A stretch of 64,000 nucleotides of DNA from assembly GCF_001896135.2 (NCBI RefSeq), contig NZ_MPOH02000005.1, forward strand, positions 176,231 through 240,230, read 5' to 3'. The DNA comes from Streptomyces phaeoluteigriseus. GTDB lineage: Bacteria > Actinomycetota > Actinomycetes > Streptomycetales > Streptomycetaceae. Made by a program: the position numbers and the translations under genes. Position 1 is the first letter of the stretch; each line of letters begins with the position of its first letter. Shown piece after piece: positions 25,831 through 36,636 of this stretch. Under the pieces are notes generated by a model. That model ran no database searches. It was not told the DNA's origin and saw only the letters and a list, made by a program, of their open reading frames with translations.

Positions 25831-26589
25831 CTACCGGGGCGCCATCCGCAGCGCGCCGTCCATGCGGATGGTCTCGCCGTTGAGGTAGTCGTGGTCGACG
25901 ATCGCCAGGACGAGCCTGGCGTACTCCTCGGGCTGGGCCAGCCGCTGCGGGAAGGGCACTCCGGCGGCGAGCGAGGCGCGGAACTCCTCGGAGACGGTGG
26001 CCAGCATCGGTGTCTCGACGATGCCCGGGGCGATGGTGCAGACCCGGATGCCGTACTGCGCGAGGTCGCGGGCGGCGGGGAGGGTCAGTCCGACGACGCC
26101 GCCCTTGGAGGAGGAGTAGGCGGCCTGGCCGACCTGGCCGTCGTAGGCGGCGATCGAGGCGGTGTTGACGATCACGCCACGCTGGCCGTTCTCGTCGGCC
26201 TCGGTGCCGGCGATGGCCTCCGAGGCCAGTGCGAGGACGTTGAAGGTGCCGACCAGGTTGATCTGGACGACCTTCGCGTACAGGGCGAGGTCGTGCACGC
26301 CCTTCTTGCCGAGGATCCGCATGGACGGGCCGATGCCGGCGCAGTTGACGACCGTGCGCAGCGGCACTCCCGCGCCGGCCGCGGTGGCGACGGCGGCCCG
26401 TACCTGCTCGGGGTCGGTGACGTCGGAGGGCACGTAGGTCACGCCGGGGACCTCGGGCGCCTTGTCGACGCCGTCCTTGAGGTCGAGGGCGAAGACCCGC
26501 GCACCGGCCTCGGCGAGGGCCTTCGCGGTGGCCGCGCCGAGGCCGGACGCACCGCCGGTGACTAGGGCGGCGGTGTTCTCGAGCTGCAT
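25831..26589 (-). CDS. SDR dehydrogenase, 3-hydroxyacyl-CoA (HSD10-like) type
   Basis: 252 residues. TGGASGLGAATA is the NAD motif, NCAGIG follows, and the catalytic Ser-Tyr-Lys appears in NTASIAAYDGQVGQAAYSSSKGG. The insert near ADENGQRGVIVN is typical of 17beta-HSD10/type II 3-hydroxyacyl-CoA dehydrogenases. Three start codons are stacked (GTG 26595, ATG 26592, ATG 26589); AAGGAG lies five bases before the last, which I choose. It overlaps the end of the acyl-CoA dehydrogenase region, so the pair probably performs successive beta-oxidation steps, for example on branched-chain acyl-CoA. Confidence 0.85.
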   Translation of the reverse strand: MQLENTAALVTGGASGLGAATAKALAEAGARVFALDLKDGVDKAPEVPGVTYVPSDVTDPEQVRAAVATAAGAGVPLRTVVNCAGIGPSMRILGKKGVHDLALYAKVVQINLVGTFNVLALASEAIAGTEADENGQRGVIVNTASIAAYDGQVGQAAYSSSKGGVVGLTLPAARDLAQYGIRVCTIAPGIVETPMLATVSEEFRASLAAGVPFPQRLAQPEEYARLVLAIVDHDYLNGETIRMDGALRMAPR

Positions 26590-26591
26590 CA

Positions 26592-27770
26592 TCACTCCTT
26601 GCCGAGGACGGTGAGCGCACCACCCTCGTTCCGGTCCAGCGCACGGGAGATGATCATGCGCTGGATCTGATTGGTTCCTTCGAAGATCTGCATGACCTTC
26701 GCCTCGCGCATGTAGCGCTCGACGGGGAAGTCACGCGTGTATCCGTACCCGCCGAGGACCTGCACCGCGTCCGTGGTCACCTTCATCGCGTTGTCGGTGG
26801 CCACGAGCTTGGCGATGGAGGCCTCCCGGGTGAACGGGAGGCCGGCGTCCTTGAGCCGGGCGGCCGCGAGGGCCGTGGCGCGCGCCGACTCGGTGGCCGC
26901 GCCCATGTCGGCGAGGACGAAGGCCAGCCCCTGGTGCTCGATGATCGGCTTGCCGAAGGTCTCCCGCTCGCGGGCGTAGCGTACGGCGTGGTCCAGGGCG
27001 CCCTGGCCGAGGCCGGTGGCGACGGCGGCGATGCCGAGGCGGCCGCAGTCCAGGGAGGCGAGCGCGATCTTCAAGCCCTGCCCCTCCTCCCCGATGAGCC
27101 GCTCGACGGGCACCCGCACGTCGTCGAGCCGCACGGTGGCCGTGGCCGACCCCGTCAGCCCCATCTTCCGCTCCGGCGGGTCGACGCTCAGCCCCGGGGC
27201 GTCCGCCGGGACGAGGAAGCAGGAGATGCCGTGCGCACGGTCGTCGGAGGTGCGGGCCATCACCGTGTAGAAGTCGGCGTACCCGCCGTGCGTGGTCCAC
27301 GCCTTGGCGCCGTTCAGGACGTACTCGTCGCCGGCGCGCGCCGCACGCGTGAGCATGGCCGCCGGGTCGGAGCCGGCGTGCGGCTCGGAGAGGCAGTACG
27401 CGCCGAGCAGTTCCCCGCCCAGCATCTCGGGCAGCCACTTCCCGCGCTGCTCCTCGGTGCCGAAGCGGGCCAGCGGGAAGCAGGACAGCGCGTGCACGGA
27501 GATGCCCACGGCCACGCTGGCCCAGACGGCGGCGACCTCCTCGACGACCTGGAGGTACACCTCGTACGGCTGTCCCGCCCCGCCGTGCTCCTCGGCGAAG
27601 GGCAGTCCGAGCAGTCCGCTGCGCCCGAGGGTACGGAAGACGTCCCGGGGGAACGCCCCGTCCGCCTCCGCGTCGGCGACCCGGGGTGCGAGTTCCCTGG
27701 CGGCGAGGGTGCGCGTCAGCTGGATGAGGTCGACGGCTTCCTCGGTCGGCAGGGCGCGAGTGGCAGGCAT
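26592..27770 (-). CDS. Acyl-CoA dehydrogenase
   Basis: 392 residues. The fold contains YCLSEPHAGSDPAAM (FAD/substrate loop), WTTHGGYADFY, the family signature GGYGYTRDFPVERYMRE and the catalytic base in MQIFEGTNQIQR (Glu). GCGGAGGTCGAC precedes the ATG. It introduces the alpha,beta double bond of an acyl-CoA, passing electrons to ETF. It lies in an operon with an HSD10-like SDR, with a TetR gene 150 bp upstream on the same strand, suggesting short or branched-chain acyl-CoA degradation such as isoleucine catabolism (inference). Confidence 0.92.
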   Translation of the reverse strand: MPATRALPTEEAVDLIQLTRTLAARELAPRVADAEADGAFPRDVFRTLGRSGLLGLPFAEEHGGAGQPYEVYLQVVEEVAAVWASVAVGISVHALSCFPLARFGTEEQRGKWLPEMLGGELLGAYCLSEPHAGSDPAAMLTRAARAGDEYVLNGAKAWTTHGGYADFYTVMARTSDDRAHGISCFLVPADAPGLSVDPPERKMGLTGSATATVRLDDVRVPVERLIGEEGQGLKIALASLDCGRLGIAAVATGLGQGALDHAVRYARERETFGKPIIEHQGLAFVLADMGAATESARATALAAARLKDAGLPFTREASIAKLVATDNAMKVTTDAVQVLGGYGYTRDFPVERYMREAKVMQIFEGTNQIQRMIISRALDRNEGGALTVLGKE

Positions 27771-27786
27771 GTCGACCTCCGCGGAG

Positions 27787-27814
27787 TGATACTGAAACGA
27801 GTACGAACGTATCA
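27787..27814. promoter_or_regulatory. Candidate TetR operator upstream of acyl-CoA dehydrogenase
   Basis: TGATAC...GTATCA forms a 28-bp interrupted palindrome with 6-bp arms, 17 bp before the acyl-CoA dehydrogenase start. The TetR gene 108 bp upstream is the obvious candidate binder. Confidence 0.4.
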
Positions 27815-27921
27815 TTCACAGTACGGCACGCTGGCGTGGCAGAGCATCCGCACGGAAGATGCACCAAGCGCCTCAGCCGCCGCTCCGTAGGAGGAGACGC
27901 GGAAGGAGAGGCAGGAGAGGC

Positions 27922-28494
27922 TCAGGAGGAGACGGCGTGCACGATGAGTGACGCGAGCTGCTCGTACGCCTCGGCGTCGGTCAGCCCGGTACGCGCCTTC
28001 AGCTCGCCCTGCTGGATCTGGCGCATGGTCGCGGCGGCGACCTCGCCGACGAACGCGGTGTGCACCTCCCGGAAGGCGCCGTCGGAGACGCCGTCCGCGA
28101 TCAGCCGCCGTACCCGCTCCGCCGCCATGCGCGTGTTGGCCTCGTAGACCTCGCGCGCGGGCGGGAACTCGGCCACGTCGTCGAGGAAGCGCCGGGAGAG
28201 CGGCCGTAGCTGCTCGGCGACGGCCGTCAGGTAGACGCGGACGCGGTCCGAGGGGTCGTCGGTCTGCGCCACCCGCTTCTCTACGGCCTCGGTCGCACCC
28301 CGGAAGTAGTGCTTGACGGCCTCCACGACCAGCCCCTGCTTGCTGCGGGCCAGCTGGTACAGCGTGGTCTTGGAGCAGCGCAGCCGCTCGGCGAGATCGT
28401 CCAGGGTGAGATCGGAGAACCCCTCCGCCGTGAGCAGCGCGACGAGTCGTTCCAGCAGGTCGGCCTGTCGGGCGGTGCGGCGGGGGGACGGCAT
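27922..28494 (-). CDS. TetR-family transcriptional regulator
   Basis: 190 residues from ATG 28494. The HTH reads FSDLTLDDLAERLRCSKTTLYQLARSKQGL; the C-terminal helical domain is of the AcrR type with REVYEANTRMAAERVRRL. A longer frame upstream has no ribosome site and runs into the tRNA region. Position before an acyl-CoA dehydrogenase and SDR suggests it represses these in response to an acyl-CoA. Confidence 0.86.
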   Translation of the reverse strand: MPSPRRTARQADLLERLVALLTAEGFSDLTLDDLAERLRCSKTTLYQLARSKQGLVVEAVKHYFRGATEAVEKRVAQTDDPSDRVRVYLTAVAEQLRPLSRRFLDDVAEFPPAREVYEANTRMAAERVRRLIADGVSDGAFREVHTAFVGEVAAATMRQIQQGELKARTGLTDAEAYEQLASLIVHAVSS

Positions 28495-28561
28495 GATCCC
28501 AGAATATCCAGGCCCCCGCCGGACCCGGCCGGCCGGTGGCCGACCGCGCCCGGAACGCACC

Positions 28562-28595
28562 GAAGCCGCCCTCTCACGCATGAGAAAGCGGCTTC
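28562..28595 (-). terminator. Hairpin downstream of tRNA-Pro
   Basis: GAAGCCGC...GCGGCTTC with a further CTCTCA/TGAGA stem and a CGCA loop. It sits 17 bp past the tRNA 3' end on the minus strand; there is no T-run, as is common in Streptomyces. Confidence 0.7.
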
Positions 28596-28611
28596 CGACC
28601 TGCGATGACGC

Positions 28612-28688
<77 letters not shown>

Positions 28689-28785
28689 GTGCGCTCCCGC
28701 GGATTTCCGCGTGATCGCGCGAACAGCACTTTACCCCACGCCGGGCGCTGCGCCGAAAGGGGCACCGGCGCGGGACAATCGCCCC

Positions 28786-29291
28786 ATGGGCAGCACGAGT
28801 GGCGGCGAGGACGCGAGGGACCGGGACGAGGAAGGGCGGGCACGCAGCGCACGGCCACGGGACGGGCTGGGACGACCGCTGCCGTACGGGACGGCCGGGG
28901 TGGAGCGCCAGCCCGAGGGGGTCGTCCGGCGGCCGCAGGACAGTGTCACCGAGGCGCAGGCGCTGCTGGACGCCGGGAAGCCGTTCCACGCGCACGAGGT
29001 GTTCGAGGACGCCTGGAAGTCGGGCCCGGAGGAGGAGCGCACGCTGTGGCGGGGCCTGGCCCAGCTCGCGGTGGGTCTCACCCATGCCGCCCGCGGCAAC
29101 CTCACGGGCGGCCGCGGCTGCTGGGGCGCGGGGCGGCGGCCGTGGAGGAGTGGGCCCGCGGCACCGGGCGGTGGCGGCCGTACGGGATGGACGTCGCCGG
29201 GCTGGCCGACTGGGCGCGGCGGCTGGCCGCGGAGGTGGAGGAGACGGGTGCGGCGGTGGACGCGAGGGCCTCGGCACCGCGGTTGCGCTGA
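28786..29291 (+). CDS. DUF309 family protein, frameshifted
   Basis: ATG 28786 starts a frame with the DUF309 core AGKPFHAHEVFEDAWK and ERTLWRGLAQLAVGLTHAARGN (the helical HxxHExFE-type motif). At 29107-29114 the frame must change to continue as RLLGRGAAAVEEWARG...YGMDVAGLADW to the stop at 29291. The shift equals one missing base in GGGCGGCCGCGG. With it restored, the protein is 168 residues, the normal family size. Function unknown; DUF309 proteins are small helical proteins. Confidence 0.75.
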
Positions 29292-29336
29292 CACCCGCCC
29301 CCGTCACTGTCGGTGGCGTACGGCAGACTCGTGGTC

Positions 29337-30110
29337 GTGCGAAAGATTCATGTCATCGGTATCGGCGCGGGCGACCCCGACCAGCTGACCCTCCAGGCGG
29401 TCCGGGCGCTGCGCAGCACGGACGTGTTCTTCGTCCTGGACAAGGGCGAGGTGAAGAGCGACCTCACACGACTGCGCCGGGACATGCTGGACACGCACGT
29501 ACCGGACGGCGGCTACCGGGTGGTGGAGGCCCGCGACCCGGAGCGGGACCGCCGCGCGGGCGGCGCCGCCTACTCCCCCGCCGTCGGCGACTGGCGCAGC
29601 GCCCGCGCCGGGATCTACGAGCGGCTGATCGCGGAGGAACTCGGCGAGGAGGAGAGCGGCGCGTTCCTGGTGTGGGGCGACCCCGCGCTGTACGACAGCA
29701 CGATCGGGATCCTCGAGGAGGTGCTGGCACGGGGCGCGGTGGCCTTCGCCTACGACGTGGTGCCCGGCATCAGCAGTGTCTCGGCACTCGTCGCCCGCCA
29801 CCGCACGGGCCTGAACCGGGTGGCCCGGCCGGTGCAGATCACCACCGGGCGGCGGCTCGCCGAGGGCTTCCCGGAGGGGGTGGACGACGTGGTGGTGATG
29901 CTCGACGCCCACCAGGCATTCAGGCGGTACGCCGACCAGGACGTCGACATCTACTGGGGCGCCTACATCGGCACCCCGGACGAGATCCTCGTCTCGGGCC
30001 CGCTCGCCGAGGCCGGCCCCCGCATCGAGCGCCTGCGCGCCGAGGCCCGCGAGCGCAAGGGCTGGATCATGGACACGTATCTGCTGCGCCGCAACCCCCG
30101 GGACGTGTAG
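29337..30110 (+). CDS. cobF: Precorrin-6A synthase (deacetylating)
   Basis: 257 residues of the uroporphyrinogen/precorrin methyltransferase superfamily: [17 protein letters not shown] (SAM loop), [13 protein letters not shown] and [18 protein letters not shown]. CobF adds the C1 methyl and removes C2 as acetate in aerobic cobalamin synthesis. The start is probably GTG 29337; the in-frame ATG-equivalent 24 bases earlier would extend beyond the conserved N-terminus. It stands apart from a main cob cluster; cobK lies 3 kb downstream. Confidence 0.9.
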   Translation: MRKIHVIGIGAGDPDQLTLQAVRALRSTDVFFVLDKGEVKSDLTRLRRDMLDTHVPDGGYRVVEARDPERDRRAGGAAYSPAVGDWRSARAGIYERLIAEELGEEESGAFLVWGDPALYDSTIGILEEVLARGAVAFAYDVVPGISSVSALVARHRTGLNRVARPVQITTGRRLAEGFPEGVDDVVVMLDAHQAFRRYADQDVDIYWGAYIGTPDEILVSGPLAEAGPRIERLRAEARERKGWIMDTYLLRRNPRDV

Positions 30111-30180
30111 GGGTGTCGTAGGGCACCCGGCCGGACCGCGCCCGCGTGCGGGGCCGGGTGGCCGGTGTGATCGTGACCTC

Positions 30181-32279
30181 GTGACAGTCACCGAGGAATC
30201 GGCGGGGGCCGGGGGATCCGCGGGGTCCGTGCCGGCCGCGACACAGCCGCCCGTGCTCGATCCGCGGCGGCGGAACATCGTCTTCGTGACGATCGTGCTG
30301 GGCATGCTGCTGGCGGCGCTGGACCAGACGATCGTGGGCACCGCGCTGCCGACGATCGTCTCGGACCTCGGCGGCGCCGAGCACATGTCGTGGGTGGTCA
30401 CCGCCTATCTCCTCGCGGAGACCGTCGCGACCGTCCTGGTCGGCAAGTTCGGCGACCTGTTCGGCCGCAAGGCGGTCTTCCAGGTATCCGCGATCATCTT
30501 CATCACGGGGTCGTTCCTGTGCGGCCTGGCCACCGACATGACGCTGCTGATCCTGTGGCGGGCGATGCAGGGCATCGGCGCGGGCGGCCTGATGGTGACC
30601 TCCATGGCGCTGATCGCCGACGTCATCCCGCTGCGCGAGCGCGGCAAGTACCAGGGCGCGATCGGCGCCGTGTTCGGCGTGGCCACCGTCGTCGGGCCGC
30701 TGCTGGGCGGCCTGTTCACCGACCATCTGTCGTGGCGGTGGGCGTTCTACGTCAACGTCCCCATCGCGATCGTCGTCGTGTTCGCGGCAGCCCGCACCAT
30801 CCCGGTGGTGAGGTCGGCGGTCCGCCCGGTCATCGACTACGCGGGCATCGCGCTGATCGCGGTCGGCGCCAGCGCGCTGATCCTGGCGACGAGTTGGGGC
30901 GGCAACGAGTACGCGTGGGGTTCGGGCGTCATCATCGGCCTGTTCGTCGGCGGCCTGCTCGCCCTCGCCGGGTTCTGCTGGGTGGAGACCCGGGCGAAGC
31001 AACCGATGCTGCCGATGCGGCTGTTCCTCAGCCCGGTCTTCACGGTCTGCTCGATCCTCAGCTTCATCGTCGGCTTCGCGATGCTCGGCGCCCTGACCTA
31101 CCTGCCGACGTATCTCCAGTACGTGGACGGCGACTCGGCGACCGTGTCCGGCGTACGCACCCTGCCGATGGTGCTGGGGCTGCTGATCGCGTCGGTCTTC
31201 AGCGGCAACGTGGTCAGCAAGACGGGCAGGTACCGCCTGTTCCCGATCGTCGGTTCGCTGGTGATGGGTGTCGGGCTGTACCTGATGTCCCTCATGGAAC
31301 CGTCCACGGGCGCCTGGCTGGAGTCGCTGTACATGTTCGTGCTCGGCACCGGCATCGGTCTGTGCATGCAGGTGCTGACGATCGCCGTGCAGAACACCGT
31401 CGAATACGCCGACCTGGGCACCGCCACCTCCGGCGTCACCTTCTTCCGGACCCTGGGCAGTGCCTTCGGCACCGCAGTCTTCGGCACGATCTACGCCAAC
31501 GCCCTCGCCCCCAACCTCGAGGACGGCATCGCGTCCGCCACGGCGGTCGGCGGTGCGACCCGGCGACCGTCACCCGCGCGGCGACCAGCCCGGAGGGCCT
31601 GCACCAACTGCCCCCGGACACCGCCGCCCCGCTCGTCGGGGCGTACGCCGACACCATCCAGACGGTGTTCCTGTGGACCGTGCCGGTCGCCGCCCTCGGC
31701 TTCCTCGTCGCGCTGTTCCTCAAGCAGGTCCCGCTGCGCGACAGCGCCCGCAGGACCTCCACCGACCTCGGCGAGGGGTTCGGCTCGCCGCACGACGCGA
31801 ACGCGCGGCGGATGCTGGAGACGGCCGTGGCGAAGATCATCGGCAGGACGGACGCCGAGACCGCACGCCGCATCGTCGAGGAGTCCGACACCCGGCTCGA
31901 CGCGGCCGGGGCGTGGGCGGTGATGCAGGTCGAGCTGTTCGACCGGCTGGTCGGCCATGCGAGCCTCGGGCTGATCGCCGCCCGCCGTCACCTGCCGCCC
32001 GAGGTGCTGCTGCCGGTGTTCGACCGCATGGTCGACGAGGGTTTCCTGACCCGCCACGGCTCGCTGATCGGCCACACGGAGGCGGGGGCGCGCGAGGCCC
32101 GCGTGATCACCCAGGCGTGGGGCGACTGGCTGGAGGAGCGGGTCCGGCAGGACATCGGACACCCGGCGGGCAGCGATCTGCGGGCCGCCGTGGACGCCAT
32201 CGCCAAGCGGCTCGTGGTCGAGGACCTCAGCGCCGGCCTCACCCAGCGGTCGTCGGCGCTCGCCCCGGCCGCACCCTGA
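30181..32279 (+). CDS. DHA2-type MFS drug exporter with C-terminal cytosolic domain, frameshifted
   Basis: Starts GTG 30181. The first ~455 residues are a 14-segment DHA2 transporter ([24 protein letters not shown] motif [15 protein letters not shown]). Near 31547-31556 the frame must shift to continue as [15 protein letters not shown], two last membrane segments and a ~140-residue hydrophilic tail. One missing base explains it, giving ~699 residues. The tail ([53 protein letters not shown]) looks like a winged-helix or helical bundle. It is found on some actinobacterial DHA2 exporters and may sense substrate. Substrate unknown. Confidence 0.82.
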
Positions 32280-32323
32280 AAACGGGATGCCCACCGGGGT
32301 CCGCGCACCTCATACTCGACGCC

Positions 32324-32742
32324 ATGCCGCCCGCCCCCGTCCGCTTCCGCGACCCGGCCACCACCCTCGCCGACCACGCCGCGTCGGCGCTGGTCAGGTG
32401 CCCGCGCTGCGCGCGCCTCGCTCACTACGAGCGCGCCCTGACCACACCCCCGTCCACCGTCTGGTGTGCCGCTCCTGCGGCCTGTCCCGGCCCGCGGGAC
32501 GGCCGGCGCTGTGGCTGTCGACCCGTACCCGGCACGGCGAGGTGTGGGCGTACAACCTCGAACACCTCGATGTGCTGCGGCGGTTCGTGGCCGCCTCCCT
32601 GCGGGAGCGGGACCCCTGGTACGAGCACGGCCGCAAGATGACGTACATCGCCCGGCTGCCCGCCTGGATCAAGAGCGCCAAGAACCGCACGGAGGTCCTC
32701 CGCGCGATCGACCGGATGCGCGCCTCCGTCACGGCGCGCTGA
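32324..32742 (+). CDS. Small zinc-ribbon protein, frameshifted
   Basis: From ATG 32324 the frame gives TTLADHAASALVRCPRCARLAHYERA. The sequence then continues only in another frame (HTPVHRLVCRSCGLSRPAG, LWLSTRTRHGEVWAYNLEHL, RKMTYIARLPAWIKSAKNR) to 32742. The change lies at 32434-32440 and equals one missing base. The two CxxC pairs would form a zinc ribbon; the restored protein is 139 residues. Its C-terminal half is conserved-looking but of unknown function. It overlaps the end of cobK on the opposite strand by 14 bases. Confidence 0.65.
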
Positions 32743-33481
32743 ACCCCAGCCGTTCCAGCGCACCGGCCACGTCCGGGACCACGGTCACACCGTCCGGCAA
32801 CGGCGGCCGTCGTACGACCACGACGGGCAGGCCGAGCCGGCGGGCGGCCGTCAGCTTCGCGGCCGTCGCCGCTCCCCCGCTGTCCTTGGTGACCAGCACG
32901 TCGATGCGGTGCTCCCGCAGCAGCGCCAGCTCGTCGGTGACGGTGAACGGGCCGCGGGCCAGAACCAGTTCGGTGTCCGGCGGCATCGGCGGCTCGGGCG
33001 GCTCCACGGACCGGACGACGAAGTGCGGTCCGGTCAGATGTGCGAAGGCCGCCAGGCCCAGGCGTCCCGTCGTCAGGAACACACGCCTGCCCAGGGCGGG
33101 CAGCAGTTCCGCCGCCTCTGCCAGGGAGCCGACCGGGTGCCAGCGGTCGCCCGGTCCGGGCCGCCAGCCGGGCCGGCGCAGCACGACCAGGGGCCGTCCG
33201 GCGGCCGACGCGGCCGTCGCCGCGTTCGCGGTGATGCCGGAGGCGAAGGGATGGGTGGCGTCGACCACGGCGTGCACCCCGTGCTCGCCCAGCCAGGCCG
33301 CGAGCCCTTCGGCCCCGCCGAACCCGCCGATGCGCACGTCCCCCGCGAGCGCCCCCGGCCGCGACACCCGCCCCGCCAGCGACGAGGTCACCCGGACACC
33401 GGGGTGTGCCGCCAGGACGGCGGCCAGTTCACGGGCTTCGGTGGTGCCACCGAGGACCAGGACATGCGCGGACATGGACAT
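32729..33481 (-). CDS. cobK: Precorrin-6A reductase
   Basis: 250 residues from ATG 33481 (a second ATG is six bases in). HVLVLGGTTEARELAAVL is the NADPH fold; VVDATHPFA and VFLTTGRLGLAAF and VTKDSGGAATAAKL are CobK/CbiJ signatures. It reduces the macrocycle of precorrin-6A to precorrin-6B with NADPH. The start has no clear ribosome site. Together with cobF 3 kb away it belongs to cobalamin synthesis although other genes intervene. Confidence 0.9.
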   Translation of the reverse strand: MSMSAHVLVLGGTTEARELAAVLAAHPGVRVTSSLAGRVSRPGALAGDVRIGGFGGAEGLAAWLGEHGVHAVVDATHPFASGITANAATAASAAGRPLVVLRRPGWRPGPGDRWHPVGSLAEAAELLPALGRRVFLTTGRLGLAAFAHLTGPHFVVRSVEPPEPPMPPDTELVLARGPFTVTDELALLREHRIDVLVTKDSGGAATAAKLTAARRLGLPVVVVRRPPLPDGVTVVPDVAGALERLGFSAP

Positions 33482-33550
33482 GGCGTCGAGCGTACGAGGC
33501 CGGAAGGGCGGAGGGGGCTGGGGGGCCGTCCCGGCGCGGACGTCCCGGCG

Positions 33551-33614
33551 CGGACGTCGGGGCCGCGGACCTCCCGGCACGGACGTCGGGGCCGCGGACC
33601 TCCCGGCACGGACG
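33551..33614. repeat. 29-bp tandem repeat between cobK and the permease gene
   Basis: Two full copies (33551-33579, 33580-33608) of a unit beginning CGGACGTCGGGGCCGCGG and ending CTCCCGGCA, with a partial third copy. A shorter related duplication (CGGACGTCCCGGCG) precedes them. The tract fills the gap upstream of cobK. Confidence 0.9.
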
Positions 33615-33618
33615 GAGG

Positions 33619-34392
33619 TCAGCGCACCAGCAACTGGACGCCGCCCACCACCGTCGCCGCGATGACGAGCCGTTCGAACAGCAGCTGGTTGATGCGGTGC
33701 ACCGCCCACCGGCCGAGCAGGGCACCGGGGACGACGAACGCGACGAGAGCCGCGTCCAGGAGCAGCGAGCTGCCGTCGATCAGGCCGAGGCCGACACTGA
33801 ACGGCACCTTCGAGACGTTCACGATGAGGAAGAAGAACGCGGAGGTGCCGAGGAAGCCGAGTTTGCGGAACCCCGCCGAGAGCAGGTACATCGACATCAC
33901 CGGGCCGCCCGCGTTGGCGACCATCGTGGTGAAGCCGCCGAGGACGCCGTAGGAGCGGGCCTTCAGACGGCCGGCGCGGGTGACCACGGCGTCGGGGTCG
34001 TCGGCCGCCTCGGCGGTGCGCCGCCGCCACACCGTGACGCCGGTCATGAACAGCAGGATCACGCCGATCGAGGTGCGCACGGCCGCGTCGTCGGCCCACA
34101 TCAGGAACAGCGTGCCGACGACGACACCGGCCGCGACCGCCGGGAACAGCCGCCACAGCGTGGGCCAGTGGGCGTGCCGGCGGTAGGTCAGGACGGCCAG
34201 CACGTCCCCGGCGATCAGGATCGGCAGCAGGACGCCGGTGGAGGCGCGGGCGGGCAGGACCGCGGCGAAGATCGCCAGGCTGACCGTGTTGGCCCCGCTG
34301 ACGGCCGTCTTGGAGAAGCCGACCAGCAGGGCCGCGAGGGCGAGGACGGCGAACTCCCAGCCGGTGATGTGCCACAACGTCATCGTGTTCAT
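33619..34392 (-). CDS. TauE/SafE-family permease (sulfite/organosulfonate exporter type)
   Basis: 257 residues with about eight hydrophobic segments and the two family half-motifs: LLVGFSKTAVSGANTVS near the N-terminus and YGVLGGFTTMVANAGGPVMSMYLL in the second half. Family members export sulfite, sulfoacetate or other anions. The substrate cannot be told. It is transcribed towards cobK. Confidence 0.85.
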   Translation of the reverse strand: MNTMTLWHITGWEFAVLALAALLVGFSKTAVSGANTVSLAIFAAVLPARASTGVLLPILIAGDVLAVLTYRRHAHWPTLWRLFPAVAAGVVVGTLFLMWADDAAVRTSIGVILLFMTGVTVWRRRTAEAADDPDAVVTRAGRLKARSYGVLGGFTTMVANAGGPVMSMYLLSAGFRKLGFLGTSAFFFLIVNVSKVPFSVGLGLIDGSSLLLDAALVAFVVPGALLGRWAVHRINQLLFERLVIAATVVGGVQLLVR

Positions 34393-34442
34393 GCGGGGAC
34401 CGATGCTACGCACACCTAAGGGGCCCCGGTGAGCCGGTGTCG

Positions 34443-34479
34443 CCCGACGGCTCCTGCAAGGGCCTGCCGCCCCGTCGGG
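34443..34479 (-). terminator. Hairpin after the thiolase gene
   Basis: CCCGACGG (34443-34450) pairs with CCGTCGGG (34472-34479), directly after the thiolase stop; the loop is 21 bases. Confidence 0.55.
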
Positions 34480-34481
34480 TC

Positions 34482-35669
<1,188 letters not shown>

Positions 35670-35696
35670 GACTGGGGTCTCCTGACCGACGACGAC

Positions 35697-35747
35697 GCTG
35701 TGGATCGGCAGATCAGCTGTGGATCGGCAGATTAATTAGCACTGCTA
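35697..35747 (-). promoter_or_regulatory. Direct repeat and candidate operator upstream of the thiolase
   Basis: GCTGTGGATCGGCAGAT occurs twice with a 19-bp period (35697-35713, 35716-35732). TAGCACTGCTA (35737-35747), an odd-centred palindrome, follows in the AT-richest stretch of this region. It resembles acyl-CoA-responsive TetR operators, but no regulator gene is adjacent. Confidence 0.45.
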
Positions 35748-35856
35748 GTTTCGGACTATAGACCGCGGCCGGGGCCGCTGGGAAGGTCCCCGGAGCCTCG
35801 TCCGCTCCCCGCGCGAGCCGTGTTTGCGGCGATTCGGCCGGGGCACCCGCGCCTCC

Positions 35857-36114
35857 ATGGAGTGGTTGCGCAGTGCCGCCTGCGTCGGTGAGGACCCCGA
35901 GCTGTTCTTCCCGGTGGGCGCGTCCGGACCGGCCCTGCGGGAGATCGCGGACGCCAAGCGGGTGTGCGCCCGCTGCCCGGTGACCGCCGACTGCCTGGAC
36001 TACGCCCTCGTCAGCGGGCAGACGTCCGGTGTGTGGGGCGGGACCGGCGAGGCGGAACGTGCCGATCTGCTCCGTACCGCCCGAGACGACGTGAGAAGGA
36101 AGACCGCCGTATGA
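35857..36114 (+). CDS. WhiB-like iron-sulfur transcription factor
   Basis: 85 residues from ATG 35857 (a TTG 33 bases earlier is less likely). The four cluster-ligand cysteines are in SAACVGEDP, KRVCARCPVTADC, followed by the GVWGG turn and a basic C-terminal tail (RDDVRRKTAV) that contacts DNA. Wbl proteins hold a [4Fe-4S] cluster and act with the main sigma factor. Its stop overlaps the ATG of the Dps-like gene (ATGA), linking it to oxidative or iron stress. Confidence 0.9.
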   Translation: MEWLRSAACVGEDPELFFPVGASGPALREIADAKRVCARCPVTADCLDYALVSGQTSGVWGGTGEAERADLLRTARDDVRRKTAV

Positions 36115-36593
36115 CTGTCGTGAAGAGTCCGCTCCCCGAACCGGCCCGTCAGGTCACCTACGACGCCCTCCAGAGCACCCTGGTCGATCTGCTGGGGATC
36201 TCCCTGATCGGGAAGCAGGCGCACTGGAACATCGTCGGGCCGCGCTTCCGCTCGGTCCACCTCCAGCTCGACGAGGTGGTGACCGCGGCCCGCTCCTTCG
36301 CCGACACGGTCGCCGAGCGTGCCGCCGCCCTCGGCCTGCCGCCGGACGGCCGCCCGGAGACGATCGCCTCGGCGTTCACGCTGCCGGCCCCGAAGGACGG
36401 CTGGCTGCGCGACGAGGACGTGGTCGAGGTGATCGCCGAGACACTGGGCGCGGCCATCGGCCGGCTGCGGGAACGCATCGAAGCCACCGAGCAGGCCGAC
36501 CCGGTCAGCCAGGACCTGCTGATCAGCGTCACCGCCGAGTTGGAGAAGCAGCGGTGGATGTTCGAGGCGGAGAACTGGCCGCGCGAGAGCTGA
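36111..36593 (+). CDS. Dps-family ferritin-like protein
   Basis: 160 residues. LIGKQAHWNIVGPRFRSVHLQLDEVV carries the dinuclear ferroxidase ligands His, His, Asp and Glu of Dps. The four-helix bundle continues with AETLGAAIGRLRERIEATEQ and ends WMFEAENW. Dps dodecamers oxidise and store iron using H2O2 and protect DNA. ATGA overlap with the WhiB-like gene implies coupled expression. Confidence 0.93.
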   Translation: MTVVKSPLPEPARQVTYDALQSTLVDLLGISLIGKQAHWNIVGPRFRSVHLQLDEVVTAARSFADTVAERAAALGLPPDGRPETIASAFTLPAPKDGWLRDEDVVEVIAETLGAAIGRLRERIEATEQADPVSQDLLISVTAELEKQRWMFEAENWPRES

Positions 36594-36636
36594 CCACCGC
36601 CGCGACACCGGCTCGACGACGACGGAAGGGCATGCC

